DNA from: Photorhabdus australis DSM 17609
GTDB taxonomy: Bacteria > Pseudomonadota > Gammaproteobacteria > Enterobacterales > Enterobacteriaceae
Assembly (NCBI RefSeq): GCF_000711895.1
Contig: NZ_JONO01000035.1
Coordinates: forward strand, 1-32,720
Reading direction: 5' to 3'
DNA: 32,720 nucleotides
Shown here: positions 32,633 through 32,720 of the stretch, in pieces
How the letters are laid out: the number at the start of each line of letters is the position of its first letter
Position numbering within the stretch: the stretch's first letter is position 1
Translations under genes and position numbers: made by a program
The notes under the pieces: generated by a model
What the model saw: only the letters and a program-made list of their open reading frames with translations
What the model was told of the DNA's origin: nothing
Database searches by the model: none

Positions 32633-32720
32633 CTAAAATACTAAAATACTAAAATACTAAAATACTAAAATACTAAAATACTAAAATACTAAAATACTAA
32701 AATACTAAAATACTAAAATA
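32633..32720. repeat. Perfect 8-bp tandem repeat (CTAAAATA), at least 11 copies
   Basis: Eleven uninterrupted copies of CTAAAATA run to the end of the window, so the true number is unknown. The tract begins 67 bases upstream of the deaminase-like start codon on the minus strand. Long perfect arrays of this kind are prone to slipped-strand length change. Confidence 0.97.

Noticed and set aside
1-32720. CRISPR arrays, tRNA or rRNA genes, and prophage structural operons
   Set aside because: I looked for regularly spaced repeats, tRNA cloverleaf or CCA ends and rRNA segments and saw none. The fibre-like genes are not accompanied by capsid, sheath or baseplate genes.
32633-32720. The 8-bp array read as a CRISPR or as an origin iteron array
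   Set aside because: The units are contiguous with no spacers and too short for CRISPR repeats. They are uniform and lack a rep gene or DnaA boxes nearby, so a simple-sequence repeat is the plain reading.

Overview
The window looks like a chromosomal segment of an insect-associated Enterobacterales species (Morganellaceae), most likely Photorhabdus or a close relative. This rests on four things: a complete enterobacterial-type flg flagellar region, three full-length ERIC repeats plus an ERIC fragment, a string of orphan CdiA C-terminal toxin/immunity modules, and the mix of decayed and active accessory genes on both sides of the core locus. The genus is inferred from recalled gene families; no database was searched.

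Left accessory region (1-6.4 kb). Bases 1-3943 hold a row of displaced contact-dependent inhibition (CDI) cassettes. Module 1 enters from the left edge. Module 2 has a colicin E3-like D-x2-H-x3-E ribonuclease motif. Module 3 has a TNT-type NAD+ glycohydrolase domain. Each is followed by an immunity-type gene, and a short VDNN-type stub of a fourth module closes the array. Modules 2, 3 and 4 begin at a degenerate VENN motif (VDNN, ADNN, TDNN) with no convincing start codon, as expected for silent orphan modules. A ParB-like small protein and long AT-rich non-coding stretches follow. Next comes a small protein of three 45-46-residue repeats whose fourth repeat has decayed.

Propeller cluster (6.4-11.5 kb). 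Four co-directional genes share an N-terminal module resembling phage or contractile-injection tail-fibre shafts. Three continue into what I count as seven FG-GAP-like blades each; one is the N-terminal module alone. The last two propeller genes are a tandem duplication that includes the leader. I do not recognise this cluster and it is the best candidate for an undescribed system.

Flagellar core (11.6-25.1 kb). A J-domain protein gene lies on the minus strand, followed by flgN, flgM and flgA (minus), diverging from flgBCDEFGHIJ and flgKL (plus). Visible controls are a FlhD4C2-like dyad between flgA and flgB, sigma-28 promoters upstream of flgM and flgK, and intrinsic terminators after flgN and flgL. 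An ERIC element sits in the flgB leader.

Right accessory region (25.1-32.7 kb). It contains a small orphan protein, a VgrG pseudogene (nonsense codon, internal deletion and frameshift) beside an open DUF4123 adaptor gene, and an N-terminally truncated, frameshifted DNA methylase fused onto the 3' end of the adaptor gene. These are followed by a Phd/VapC-type toxin-antitoxin pair with an operator dyad, a truncated XRE antitoxin-like gene, a cytidine deaminase-like gene, and a perfect 8-bp tandem repeat that runs off the right edge. ERIC elements punctuate this part. The pattern is an accessory island with repeated insertion, deletion and decay next to a well-conserved flagellar operon.
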